From contig JAQTTZ010000002.1 of assembly GCA_028710485.1 (NCBI GenBank), positions 1 through 64,000 on the forward strand: a DNA stretch of 64,000 nt, in the 5' to 3' direction. A program made the translations under genes and the position numbers. This DNA is from Bacteriovorax sp. (GTDB lineage Bacteria; Bdellovibrionota; Bacteriovoracia; Bacteriovoracales; Bacteriovoracaceae). Below are positions 1-9,050 of this stretch, in pieces. Within the stretch, counting starts at the first letter, position 1, and each line of letters begins with the position of its first letter. A model generated the notes under the pieces. The model made no database searches. It was not told where the DNA came from and was given only the letters and a program-made list of their open reading frames with translations.

Positions 1-355
1 GCATGGCCTGAAATGGATATGTTTTTGAATGAGTGACATCAGTCACTCTGATGGCAGCACTCTCATTTGCAGGCACGGCCGTTAAAACATCAGCAAGCGT
101 TGGTCCTGGCGTACAAACCAGATCAAGCTTTAAATGAAAAACTCCATTGCTTAAAACAACACCTGTGAAGTTTTGTGTGCAAAGAATACTTGTTGGTGCG
201 TTTGTGTAAGAGAGTTCAATTAATAAATCGACAGGACCTGCAACGGGGGCGCCGTTGGTTTGGACGAGGCGACCTGAATAACTTAGGGAATCTGTAGCGA
301 TTGAATTTGTGATGAGAGAAAAATTGAGAACAAAAAATAGAATTAAAAAAAACAT
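1..355 (-). CDS. N-terminal part of a secreted protein (C-terminus beyond window edge), resembling the N-terminus of tail-fibre/collagen-like secreted proteins of predatory bacteria
   Basis: Not in ORF track because truncated. Reverse complement from ATG at 355 reads MFFLILFFVLNFSLITNSIATDSLSYSGRLVQTNGAPVAGPVDLLIELSYTNAPTSILCTQNF..., open to position 1; clear signal peptide followed by 'YSGRLVQTNGAPVAGPVDL'. Confidence 0.75.
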   Translation of the reverse strand, partial: MFFLILFFVLNFSLITNSIATDSLSYSGRLVQTNGAPVAGPVDLLIELSYTNAPTSILCTQNFTGVVLSNGVFHLKLDLVCTPGPTLADVLTAVPANESAAIRVTDVTHSKTYPFQAM

Positions 356-717
356 TGATGTGCATTTCTTATTATGAATGAAATGTTCCCTGAGCATCTC
401 TATTTTTTCCTAAGTTTTTCTTGCTTCTCTACCTATATCTTATTGTAAATCTATTCCTGAGACGAACAGGCAAGAGGTTCCTAAAATTCCACATTTCTCT
501 CAAGTTCCAGTCACCTTTGCGTAAATAAGGGTTAATAAATTTAAGCAGAGCTAAGGCACATCTTCAGCATTACGCCCATTTTTAGAGGCATATCTAGTAA
601 GAAAACACTTGAATATGCGGCTCAAGCTTTAAAGCTTTCAGGACGATAAAGAAACTGACTATTTTGCTATAGAATAGATCTGAGCCACAAAAAACAAAAA
701 ATAAGGTGAGCCCTTGT

Positions 718-2115
718 ATGTTCAAGTTTAAAATAATTAGTTCCATCGTAGTTGTTGCAATGATGGTTAACTTCGCTGTTAATCTCAAATTAACAAAACC
801 AGAAGAGGAAGAATCGGCTAGCGAGGACACTGATAAAATTGCTGCAAATATTCAACCTCAAAAAATAAAACCTCAATCAAATAGAAGTCCTGCATCTAAA
901 ATAACAAAGCAAAAGGTAGTTGAGGCCAAATCGGAAATAGCACGTTACGAAAATTCTAACTTTGTAGAGGAACCTGTTTCTGCGGCACCAGTAGATTCCA
1001 CTCCTGCTATTTCCGGGGGCTATAAAGGCTATCAAGCATTTACTACAAATGCCCCTGCATCAATCCCATTGATTAGAGAAAATGTGGCCGAAGCTTCTAA
1101 GACGGCAAGTGCTTCAAGTCCAAATTTTCCAGTATTTCCTCCTCCTCCTCCACCTCCCATATGTCCCGGATGTCCACCTCCTCCCCCCGAATGTAAACCT
1201 CCTGAATGCGGTGGTGGCGGCGGTGGTGGTGGCGGCGGTCTAAATACCTGCACAGCTGATATTGCAGGAGGAGCATTCAGTAATCCAATTGGAGTTACTC
1301 TAAGTTGCTCTTCAATATCCACTATTAAATATTGTTTTGCTCTTGATACAGGATCGGGATGTTGCGATCCACTTGTTAGTGGAACGACTTATAGTTCAAA
1401 AGTTATCGTTGGTCCTACAAATGGTAATTACTGCCTTAGCTATTATGGCGTATCAGCTTCCGCAGTTAGTACTGATGTTTATCACCAAAGCTATACCATC
1501 AACTCAACTCTACCTAACTTGGCACCGGTCACTCACTCTCAAATTTATTATCAGTCAACTCAGCTGGCCGGAAGAGTTATTACCAATACTCCTGATTACG
1601 AGAGAAGTTTTATCTCTAGTACGGATTATGGGAAAACGGGATATGGTATTGGGCAAATTAATTTAAAAACTCACGATCCAGGTATTGCTGCTCTCAATCT
1701 TGATTGCGAGCAAATCGTTACAAATTCACTTACAGTTCCTGCTCCGCTTTCTATTTTAGCACTTTTTGATGTAAGTTTAGCGAACCCGGCCCTTCCACTT
1801 GAAATACCACTTCAGCTTAATCAATTGGCCTATGGTGATAACTTTATTACCAGCTATATTGAAAATGCTAATTTTGTAGTTCCAATTTATGCATGCTCTA
1901 CTTCTAAAATCGTCCTCAATGACTTTGAATTCTTTCAGGAAGAATTAGCTTTCGGAGACCCTGGAACCAATTCAGTAAGAGAGTTTACCGGAGGACTTTC
2001 TCCCTTTGGATTTTTTGAAGCTGCCGCTAATGTCTATAGAGGACCTGCGGGAGTGAACACTGTAGATAATTCAGGTCAGAAACTAGAATATGGTATGTTT
2101 GGAATTTTTTATTAA
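718..2115 (+). CDS. Secreted/membrane-anchored hypothetical protein with adjacent poly-Pro and poly-Gly tracts
   Basis: ORF track 706 (GTG); ATG at 718 preceded by AAGGTGAG is the better start. N-terminal hydrophobic segment, then PPPPPPPICPGCPPPPPECKPPECGGGGGGGGGG. Confidence 0.75.
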   Translation: MFKFKIISSIVVVAMMVNFAVNLKLTKPEEEESASEDTDKIAANIQPQKIKPQSNRSPASKITKQKVVEAKSEIARYENSNFVEEPVSAAPVDSTPAISGGYKGYQAFTTNAPASIPLIRENVAEASKTASASSPNFPVFPPPPPPPICPGCPPPPPECKPPECGGGGGGGGGGLNTCTADIAGGAFSNPIGVTLSCSSISTIKYCFALDTGSGCCDPLVSGTTYSSKVIVGPTNGNYCLSYYGVSASAVSTDVYHQSYTINSTLPNLAPVTHSQIYYQSTQLAGRVITNTPDYERSFISSTDYGKTGYGIGQINLKTHDPGIAALNLDCEQIVTNSLTVPAPLSILALFDVSLANPALPLEIPLQLNQLAYGDNFITSYIENANFVVPIYACSTSKIVLNDFEFFQEELAFGDPGTNSVREFTGGLSPFGFFEAAANVYRGPAGVNTVDNSGQKLEYGMFGIFY

Positions 2116-2128
2116 TTAATAGCGAAAG

Positions 2129-2707
2129 CTATAAACTTTCTAAACTTTGATAATCATGCAGAACTTTTGCACGAAGAAGTGGAACTTTCATTCGACGGTC
2201 GTATCCTAAAAGATGAGCGACTGTTCGAAGAAGTTCTAACTGCTCCGAGCGATTTCCAAGAGACTCAAATAAGCTCAAAAGATAAACGGTATTTTTAGCA
2301 AATGTTTCTACATAGCGAAATACGCCCATTTTAAATTCAGACGTAGGATTGTAGAATTCACATCCAATAAAATTCACAAAAATTCTATCGACATTACTCT
2401 GTCCTTCAAACGTTCTGACCATGCGAGCTTTGGTCTTCATTATGGTGCGAGGGAACTCTTCAATATTTAGAACTTTTAACTGTTCTAAGTTAAGTGTTTG
2501 CAGTCTTGGAAAAATCACCAGATCAATGGCGAGAGGAAGTGAATTTATCTCTGGGATATGAGGAAGGTCCGATAAAAGAATTCCTCCTTCCGAGATATTC
2601 AAAACTCGCGCCTTAAACACATGCTCCCCATCAACATACAGACAAACTGATTTGAGAGGAGCACGAAGAAATTTTCTTTGCAGGCGCGGATCGTTCTTTT
2701 TAGTCAT
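2129..2707 (-). CDS. PilZ-domain protein
   Basis: R-x-x-x-R-like start 'RLQRKFLRAPLKSVCLYVDGEHVFKARVLNISEGGILL' (RxxxR ... [D/N]xSxxG PilZ signature). Start moved from 2734 to the ATG at 2707 (MTKKNDPRLQ). Confidence 0.8.
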   Translation of the reverse strand: MTKKNDPRLQRKFLRAPLKSVCLYVDGEHVFKARVLNISEGGILLSDLPHIPEINSLPLAIDLVIFPRLQTLNLEQLKVLNIEEFPRTIMKTKARMVRTFEGQSNVDRIFVNFIGCEFYNPTSEFKMGVFRYVETFAKNTVYLLSLFESLGNRSEQLELLRTVAHLLGYDRRMKVPLLRAKVLHDYQSLESL

Positions 2708-2714
2708 AGAAATC

Positions 2715-4025
2715 TCAGAGTAACTTTGAAGCAACTTCTGAAAGCGGTGATCTCTCCCCGATTCGTAAAGTAGTATGACCGATAATATCTTCGGTCTTCA
2801 ATCTATCCACAACATAAGCTAATCCGTTATTCGTTTCGTCCAAATATGGGCTATCGATCTGTTGACAGTCACCAGTAAGAACAATTTTAGTTCCCTCTCC
2901 AGCGCGTGTAACAATTGTCTTCACTTCATGGGGAGAAAGGTTTTGAGCTTCATCAACAATCAGGTACTGACCTGGAATCGAGCGTCCACGAATATAAGTA
3001 AGAGGCTCAATATGAAGCATTCCTTGATTAATTAATTCTTCGTATGAAGTTCCCGCTTGTTTTCTATTTTGATTGAAGAGGAAGTCCATATTATCAAAAA
3101 TTGGTTGCATCCAAGGAGCTAGTTTTTCGTTAACATCACCTGGTAAAAATCCAAGGTCGCGCCCCATTGGTTGAATTGGACGAGACACAAGTAAACGAGA
3201 GTATTTTCCTTGAGCAATAGTTTTTTCAAGTCCTGCAGCAATGGCTAAAAGTGTTTTACCAGTTCCGGCCTTTCCAACAAGAGACACAAGCGCAATCTCA
3301 TCATTTAATAGAGCATCAAGAGCAAATTGTTGTTCCACATTTTTTGGATAAATTCCCCAAATGCCTTCTCTTAGCGATATAAGCGGAACAATTCCTTTTT
3401 TCCCTTGGTGGTAACGGCCCAAGAGTCTTCTTCTTGGGTTATGAAATTCTTGAAGAATAAAATATTCATTTGGAAAAACGCCGAATTGTTCTTCTTCATT
3501 AAGAGCTAAGAAGCGTCCTGTTTCATATTCTTTTAATCTTTCTCCAGAAATTTCGAAAACTCTCTGACCAGAATAAAGTTCATCTAGAGCGATATCTAAT
3601 GTTCCGTAATCTTCAGCTGGCACACCTAAAATATCTGCTTTCAAACGAAGATTGATATCTTTAGTAATAAGATGAACATCAACGCCTTCCATTTTAAAGG
3701 CAAGAGCTGATGAAAGAATCAAGTTGTCATTTATTGAAACGTCGATAGGAAGATTTTTTGAATCGACACGACGGTCAACTGAAATGATCAGCGTCCCCCC
3801 ACTATCTAGCACAACTCCTTGAGCTAAAGATCCGCGAGAGCGAAGATCGTCTATATAACGAGAAAAATTTCTAGCGCTTCGTCCATTTTCATTTTGATCT
3901 TTTTTGAATCGATCGATCTCTTCGATAACGATCAACGGAATAAAGACGGTATTTTTTCCAAATTTTCTAAAAGCTGTAGGATCAAAAAGAAGAACGTTGG
4001 TGTCTAGTACAAAAATCTTTTTCAA
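2715..4025 (-). CDS. PhoH-like ATPase with N-terminal PIN domain (PhoH2 type)
   Basis: PIN motif 'FVLDTNVLLFDP...VIEEIDRFK', Walker A 'VGKAGTGKTLLA', 'YLIVDEAQNLSPHEVKTIVTRAGEGTKIVLTGD'. TTG start at 4025 is preceded by GGAGG. Confidence 0.9.
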   Translation of the reverse strand: MKKIFVLDTNVLLFDPTAFRKFGKNTVFIPLIVIEEIDRFKKDQNENGRSARNFSRYIDDLRSRGSLAQGVVLDSGGTLIISVDRRVDSKNLPIDVSINDNLILSSALAFKMEGVDVHLITKDINLRLKADILGVPAEDYGTLDIALDELYSGQRVFEISGERLKEYETGRFLALNEEEQFGVFPNEYFILQEFHNPRRRLLGRYHQGKKGIVPLISLREGIWGIYPKNVEQQFALDALLNDEIALVSLVGKAGTGKTLLAIAAGLEKTIAQGKYSRLLVSRPIQPMGRDLGFLPGDVNEKLAPWMQPIFDNMDFLFNQNRKQAGTSYEELINQGMLHIEPLTYIRGRSIPGQYLIVDEAQNLSPHEVKTIVTRAGEGTKIVLTGDCQQIDSPYLDETNNGLAYVVDRLKTEDIIGHTTLRIGERSPLSEVASKLL

Positions 4026-4107
4026 CAAAACCTCCAAAGCATTGCCGACTACATTAGTCGGTTAATTCATACTCAAATATATGATTGCCTATAAAAATTG
4101 TAGAGAA

Positions 4108-5256
4108 CTAGAGATCGATTGAAAAGTCGAAAAGACTTACATACAGGATGAATCTTTTAGCCTGTTGTTCGCGGTAGTGTGCACCGACTTCCACACCATA
4201 GAATCCAGTTGTAATTTTTATGGGCCAAAGTTTTACTGATCCACCATAGGAAAGATAGCCTTCACTCCAACCAGCGTTGAAGGTCAAAAAGGGAATCGAA
4301 AATTCGCTTCCTAGGTGAAACTTGCGGCTAAAGTCCGTGGCCCCATTGAGTGGATGGATATCTGCTGAAAGAGTATAATCAAACAGCCCAAAATCCTGCT
4401 TGTAAGCAACACCTGAATTGATCATCATGTCTTGCTTTGGAACATCTGCGATTCCCTGTGTTTTGTTAAAACGGGTGGAACCAATATCAAGAATCGAAAG
4501 CGCGGAAGTGAAAGTGGAATGTCCCGATGAAATTATATATTCACTACCTATATCATATCCCCAGGCACTTCCTTTGGAATTTCCCAAGGCATCTTTAAGT
4601 GAGGCCATATCAGTTGCACCCGAATTGATTTTATTTAAAAGAGTCGTCCCAAAAAGATCAAATTGATCTTGAAGCCCTTCGCGGTTCATGTGTTTTACGC
4701 CCATCCCAATCGAGAGACGCGATCCAGGAGTGGTTGTGGTCTTTGCGCCTTTTTTCCCCTTGGAAGATAATCCTCCATTTCCAATATTGTAGGCATAACC
4801 AAAAACAAAACCCCGGTCATAACGGTAGTTCACATCAAAAATCGGATTGGTTGCATTTCTTAAAACTAAACTCGCTTTTGAATTGGCAAACAGAGTAAAA
4901 CCAAACCCTCCCATTTTCAGCGTGGGAAAAATTCCGGCCTGAATATAGATGGGAAGATCCAAAATTCTATTGGCAATTAGTGGAGCTGCTCCTGATCCTT
5001 TGGGAAGATTACTAAATCTCCCCAGATCACCTAAAAGATTAGTCATACCCAATTCTGGGTCGAGAAGAGTTAGGCTCACTCCCTTAGTTCTTCCAAGAGC
5101 TGCGGGATTATAGAACAGTGTGAATTCATCATCAGCAATTGCAGTGTAGGCATCTCCCATTAAAAGGGCGCGTGGACTTCTGGCAAGATAGGAGACTTCG
5201 GCGGAGAAGAGATTTGAAGAGATAAGAAATGTTAGAAGTAAAAACATTTTTATCAT
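4108..5256 (-). CDS. Outer-membrane beta-barrel-like protein (PorV/UPF0164-like)
   Basis: Signal peptide; 'SPRALLMGDAYTAIADDEFTLFYNPAALGR' motif typical of this barrel family. Confidence 0.7.
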   Translation of the reverse strand: MIKMFLLLTFLISSNLFSAEVSYLARSPRALLMGDAYTAIADDEFTLFYNPAALGRTKGVSLTLLDPELGMTNLLGDLGRFSNLPKGSGAAPLIANRILDLPIYIQAGIFPTLKMGGFGFTLFANSKASLVLRNATNPIFDVNYRYDRGFVFGYAYNIGNGGLSSKGKKGAKTTTTPGSRLSIGMGVKHMNREGLQDQFDLFGTTLLNKINSGATDMASLKDALGNSKGSAWGYDIGSEYIISSGHSTFTSALSILDIGSTRFNKTQGIADVPKQDMMINSGVAYKQDFGLFDYTLSADIHPLNGATDFSRKFHLGSEFSIPFLTFNAGWSEGYLSYGGSVKLWPIKITTGFYGVEVGAHYREQQAKRFILYVSLFDFSIDL

Positions 5257-6197
5257 AAGAGAATTTTCTCAAATATTCCTGCAAAATAATATTCAATATC
5301 TTCGACAGGTACTTGCAAAATATCTTCACAGGTTGTTTGATTGATAGTGGTTAAAACAACCCCAACGGTCCCGGCCAAAGCTCCTTTGGCTGCATTAATC
5401 GCGGCCGTAGCACCTGTAATAACGGCTAAACTTCCAGAAGCAGAAGCAGCGATGCTCGGAAGAAGATCAAGATACCCATTAAATAAAACTACGCCATGAC
5501 AGAGTCGTGTTTTTCGAGTGGCAGGGGCTACTGTGCCCCCATCCAATTGCGCATGTGATGAAGTACCAATATTGCAAGTGCCAGCAAGAATTCCAGCTGG
5601 TGCAACTCCGTAACTAGTAAAGCAAAGATTTGCTCCTGCCCCTCCGGCCTTTGCTCCCGCTGCATCTACATCCCCGTAAACGTGCATATATTTTCCAAGC
5701 TGAACCATTATCATAAAAAAGAGTTGAGTATTAATATCTGCTGCTTCTGAAGCACTAAAATATTTCGCCCGTTCAGTTGCTGTCGGGTCAGTCGTTGAAG
5801 CAATTCCACCAGCATAAAGTAGAATATTAATGGCCGTTTGAAGATCTTTGAAAGAGGGATCATTTTGCAAAGGGATTTGAACAGCGACCTTTGAAGTTGA
5901 ATAAAGAGTCATTCCTCCCAAAGGTGCTGGAGTCACTGTCAGTGCTACGTCACTCGCAAAAAAAGTTATTGCCGAATAGCCAGCTCGGCAAGCATAAGCT
6001 GATGCCAAAGTTTTCAAGTAAGCTGCATTATCATTAACTCTCCCATTTGTTTCGAGTATATTAATGGCCAACTGACAACTTCCCTTACTTAAAGCGATAT
6101 TAGCACTCAAGATAGCATCGGCCGTTTTTTCGTCAGTAGTTTTTCCGCATGAAAAAAGCAGAATCAAAGAAAGAAAAAAAATGAAATTTTTAGGCAT
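5253..6197 (-). CDS. Predicted lipoprotein, unknown function
   Basis: Lipobox 'LILLFSCGK'; ATGA overlap with the downstream barrel gene. Confidence 0.7.
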   Translation of the reverse strand: MPKNFIFFLSLILLFSCGKTTDEKTADAILSANIALSKGSCQLAINILETNGRVNDNAAYLKTLASAYACRAGYSAITFFASDVALTVTPAPLGGMTLYSTSKVAVQIPLQNDPSFKDLQTAINILLYAGGIASTTDPTATERAKYFSASEAADINTQLFFMIMVQLGKYMHVYGDVDAAGAKAGGAGANLCFTSYGVAPAGILAGTCNIGTSSHAQLDGGTVAPATRKTRLCHGVVLFNGYLDLLPSIAASASGSLAVITGATAAINAAKGALAGTVGVVLTTINQTTCEDILQVPVEDIEYYFAGIFEKILL

Positions 6198-6284
6198 AGG
6201 AAAAATCCTCTTCCCTTTATTATGCCCAAAGAAAATAGCTCGTGGTACCTAGGGAAAAAACACCCTAGTAGACTTATACTGCCC

Positions 6285-7523
6285 TTAGTTTTTAGGCGCG
6301 CCTTCATTGAGAAAGTTGACCAACTTATCCATCGCTTCCGAGAAAGCTTCTTTGTGAAGAACAAGACTCAAGCGTGCAGAATTAGTCATTCCAAAATCAG
6401 TTCCTGGAACAATAACCACACCTAATTCCTGTAAAATGTCTTCACATATTTGAACGGAATAGTCGGTTTTATCTTTTCTACTCTTGGCGTATTTTTCAAA
6501 GACCGGAGTTTGAGAAAAGTCGATCATATAGTAAAAAGCCGACACCGGTTGGTACCAGCATTTCATTAAATGAGCTTCTTTTAGTTTCTCCCGAATGACA
6601 TTAGCGTTGTCGCGCAAATGATTTTTTACGGGAACAAGAAATTGGTGTGAGCTTGAAAAATCATAGCTCATCATCGCTCTTTGAATTAATGAATTTGCAC
6701 TTGAAGTTAACTGCCCTTGAAGATTTTCAATTCCCTTACAAATATTTGCAGGTCCTATCGCATAGCCAATACGAAGCCCTGTGCTGGCAAATGCTTTTGA
6801 AATACCATCGACAATAATGGTGCGCTTTAAAAGTTCAGGATTTTTTTGATAAAAATAAGTTGGTTTTGGATCGTAATAGCAGACCTCAAAATAAATTTCA
6901 TCACTGATTACACTGACGTGGGGATACTCCATTAATAGATCGGCAAATCCCTGCATCCATTCATCAGAATAATGAATTCCCGCTGGATTATTAGGACTAT
7001 TAATAATAATGGCCTTGGTCTTTTCAGAGATAGCTTTTTTAATTTCATGAAGTGATGGAGAAAAAACATCAAAGATTGAAGACGTAACGATGATTGGAAT
7101 TCCTCTGCAAAACTTAATCATTTCAGGGTAAGAAATCCAATAAGGAGCAATGATAATAACTTCATCTCCTGGATCAACGATCGCTCCCAAAATATTTGAA
7201 ATAGAGTGTTTGGCACCATTTGAAACCACACAACCAAAAGGCTCATCCAGGCTCGCAAAATTGACTCCGCGAGTTTCTTCGATATGTTCCATGATTTTTT
7301 TTCTTAAATCTTGAAATCCACCGACGGGACTGTATTGATAAGATTTTAAAAAATCTAATTCCGTTCTAATGGACTCAATGAAGGATTGTGGTGGTCTAAA
7401 AGGAAGTTGTCCGGCCGTTAAATTATAAACTTGTTTGCCGGACTCAGAGAGTTCCATCGCTTTAGTATTAAGCTTCAACGTTACACTCTCTGCCATTCCT
7501 TTGACTCGTGAGCTTAGCTCCAT
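6285..7523 (-). CDS. Pyridoxal-phosphate aspartate/aromatic aminotransferase (class I/II)
   Basis: 'INSPNNPAGIHYSDEW', 'VSVISDEIYFE', 'IVDGISKAFASTGLRIGYAIGP' motifs. Confidence 0.9.
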   Translation of the reverse strand: MELSSRVKGMAESVTLKLNTKAMELSESGKQVYNLTAGQLPFRPPQSFIESIRTELDFLKSYQYSPVGGFQDLRKKIMEHIEETRGVNFASLDEPFGCVVSNGAKHSISNILGAIVDPGDEVIIIAPYWISYPEMIKFCRGIPIIVTSSIFDVFSPSLHEIKKAISEKTKAIIINSPNNPAGIHYSDEWMQGFADLLMEYPHVSVISDEIYFEVCYYDPKPTYFYQKNPELLKRTIIVDGISKAFASTGLRIGYAIGPANICKGIENLQGQLTSSANSLIQRAMMSYDFSSSHQFLVPVKNHLRDNANVIREKLKEAHLMKCWYQPVSAFYYMIDFSQTPVFEKYAKSRKDKTDYSVQICEDILQELGVVIVPGTDFGMTNSARLSLVLHKEAFSEAMDKLVNFLNEGAPKN

Positions 7524-7570
7524 AATCTCTCCGTAGGTATTTTTCCTTCTTAGATATTAATTCATAAATT

Positions 7571-8200
7571 CTAAGATTGGGGAAAAATAGTCACGAAGAT
7601 ATAGTTTTCGCCTTGCTCGAAAAGTTTGGTTGGCTTCAATTTGTAATCACTCCAAGCACTGCTGGGGATTCCCTTCTTAGGATCGGATTCAAGCCAAAGT
7701 TGACCAAAATACCAAGGCTCTGCTTGATTAGCTCCCTCATCACTCCCTACTAACTCTTTAATCACATCAAAATAAATACTTTTTAAGGAGTATGGGGGAT
7801 CGAGAAAAATAATGGTTTGCTTTTTTTGTTTTTCATCAAATTTTTGATATTCGCTTTTGAATTGGCGAATAAATTTTTCAGCAGAAATATTGCTAATTTT
7901 AATCTCGCCAGCTTTTTTATGATGATTTTTGATCAGTAGATTTTCGCGATTATCTTCCAGCGTTTTTAAAACATGCTTGCTGACTTCGTTTAAATAAACA
8001 CGCGCGGCACCTCTTGACCAGGCTTCAAATCCCATGGCCCCAGAGCCAGCGCAGAGATCTAAAAAATAATATTCATCAAGGTCTTGAAAAAAATCATAGA
8101 TTCTCCGTCTTAGCATGACAGAGGTAGGTCTGATTGTATCACTTTTGGGAACTGCAAGAACTTGACCTCGAGCAAATCCACCAAGGATTTTAATACTCAT
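7571..8200 (-). CDS. rsmD: 16S rRNA (guanine(966)-N(2))-methyltransferase RsmD-like
   Basis: 'IKILGGFARGQVLAVP...RPTSVMLRRRIYDFF', 'FLDLCAGSGAMGFEAWSRGA', 'IIFLDPPYS'. Confidence 0.88.
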   Translation of the reverse strand: MSIKILGGFARGQVLAVPKSDTIRPTSVMLRRRIYDFFQDLDEYYFLDLCAGSGAMGFEAWSRGAARVYLNEVSKHVLKTLEDNRENLLIKNHHKKAGEIKISNISAEKFIRQFKSEYQKFDEKQKKQTIIFLDPPYSLKSIYFDVIKELVGSDEGANQAEPWYFGQLWLESDPKKGIPSSAWSDYKLKPTKLFEQGENYIFVTIFPQS

Positions 8201-8239
8201 GGGCCTCTCCTAAAATGAAAGTGTGGCTGGTATCTAGAT

Positions 8240-8818
8240 CTAGGCTGATTTCTTTTTAAGGGCAGACTCAGAAGACGTCAAAGGAATTGTAAACTTCACT
8301 CCGGAATCCATTGTCACCTTGCAACCATCTTCTTGGTTTATACAAAGCTCAACTCCAGACATTGTGACCACTAAACCTTTAACTGGATCAATTGTAAGTC
8401 GGGCACTTTCTTCACCAATTTTAAACCCAAGATTTAAATTCATCTGACCATGGGCCTCAAATGAAATCTCTGAACTCGAATTAATTGCAGATGTAGGAAT
8501 ATATGAACTGGGGGATTTTTTTTCAAAAGATAAAACTTCAGGGGTAGGAGTAGGAATAGGAGCAGGAGCTCTCTCCTCGTCTCTTGCTTTCAAAGACATT
8601 TCTAATTCTTGGTCAATTTCGTTTTGAAGATCTGTTTGCTTAACTTCATGAACTGCATCAGTTTCAAATTCTTTTTCAAGGTTTTCAATTTCGGCCATTA
8701 TGTCTTGAAGTTCTGATTCATTGAAATTCTTTTCGGCGAAATCCGACACTTCGCCCCCAGAAGTATCTGAGTCTACTTCACTTAAAATATCATCAACTTC
8801 ATCAAAAATATCACTCAT
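8240..8818 (-). CDS. Hypothetical protein; acidic N-terminal half and conserved-looking C-terminal domain
   Basis: Complete ORF with ATG start; acidic N-terminus, proline linker, beta-rich C-terminus. Confidence 0.65.
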   Translation of the reverse strand: MSDIFDEVDDILSEVDSDTSGGEVSDFAEKNFNESELQDIMAEIENLEKEFETDAVHEVKQTDLQNEIDQELEMSLKARDEERAPAPIPTPTPEVLSFEKKSPSSYIPTSAINSSSEISFEAHGQMNLNLGFKIGEESARLTIDPVKGLVVTMSGVELCINQEDGCKVTMDSGVKFTIPLTSSESALKKKSA

Positions 8819-9050
8819 AGACGCCCCTAATAAAGCATTGGAAACACCGCAGTTACTATTACCTGCTTGTTAACTCATCGACACCTAGCGCTATTTCTTT
8901 AGAACTTTTATTTATCTTAATAAGATCTATAACTTGCATCAAAAAAAAGCTCAAAAAACTCGCTCTTTTCAAGTGACTTCGCCCACCGCCTACGTCACTA
9001 TTTTACCCTCATTAACTTATAAATTTACTTGGTCTTTTTAAGGATTAAAA

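Noticed and set aside
1032-1322. Minus-strand 96-aa ORF with poly-Pro/poly-Gly
   Set aside because: Antisense of the Pro/Gly tracts of the 718–2115 gene; GC-rich repeat keeps both frames open.
5132-5329. 65-aa minus ORF overlapping barrel and lipoprotein genes
   Set aside because: Out-of-frame with two better supported, ATGA-coupled genes.
6248-6268. CTAGGG-AAAAAACA-CCCTAG inverted repeat between aminotransferase and lipoprotein genes
   Set aside because: Short stem without U-tract on either strand; too weak to call a terminator.
8819-9050. 230-bp intergenic gap examined for a small RNA or riboswitch
   Set aside because: Only a weak GTGAC...GTCAC pairing; no convincing structure or terminator.
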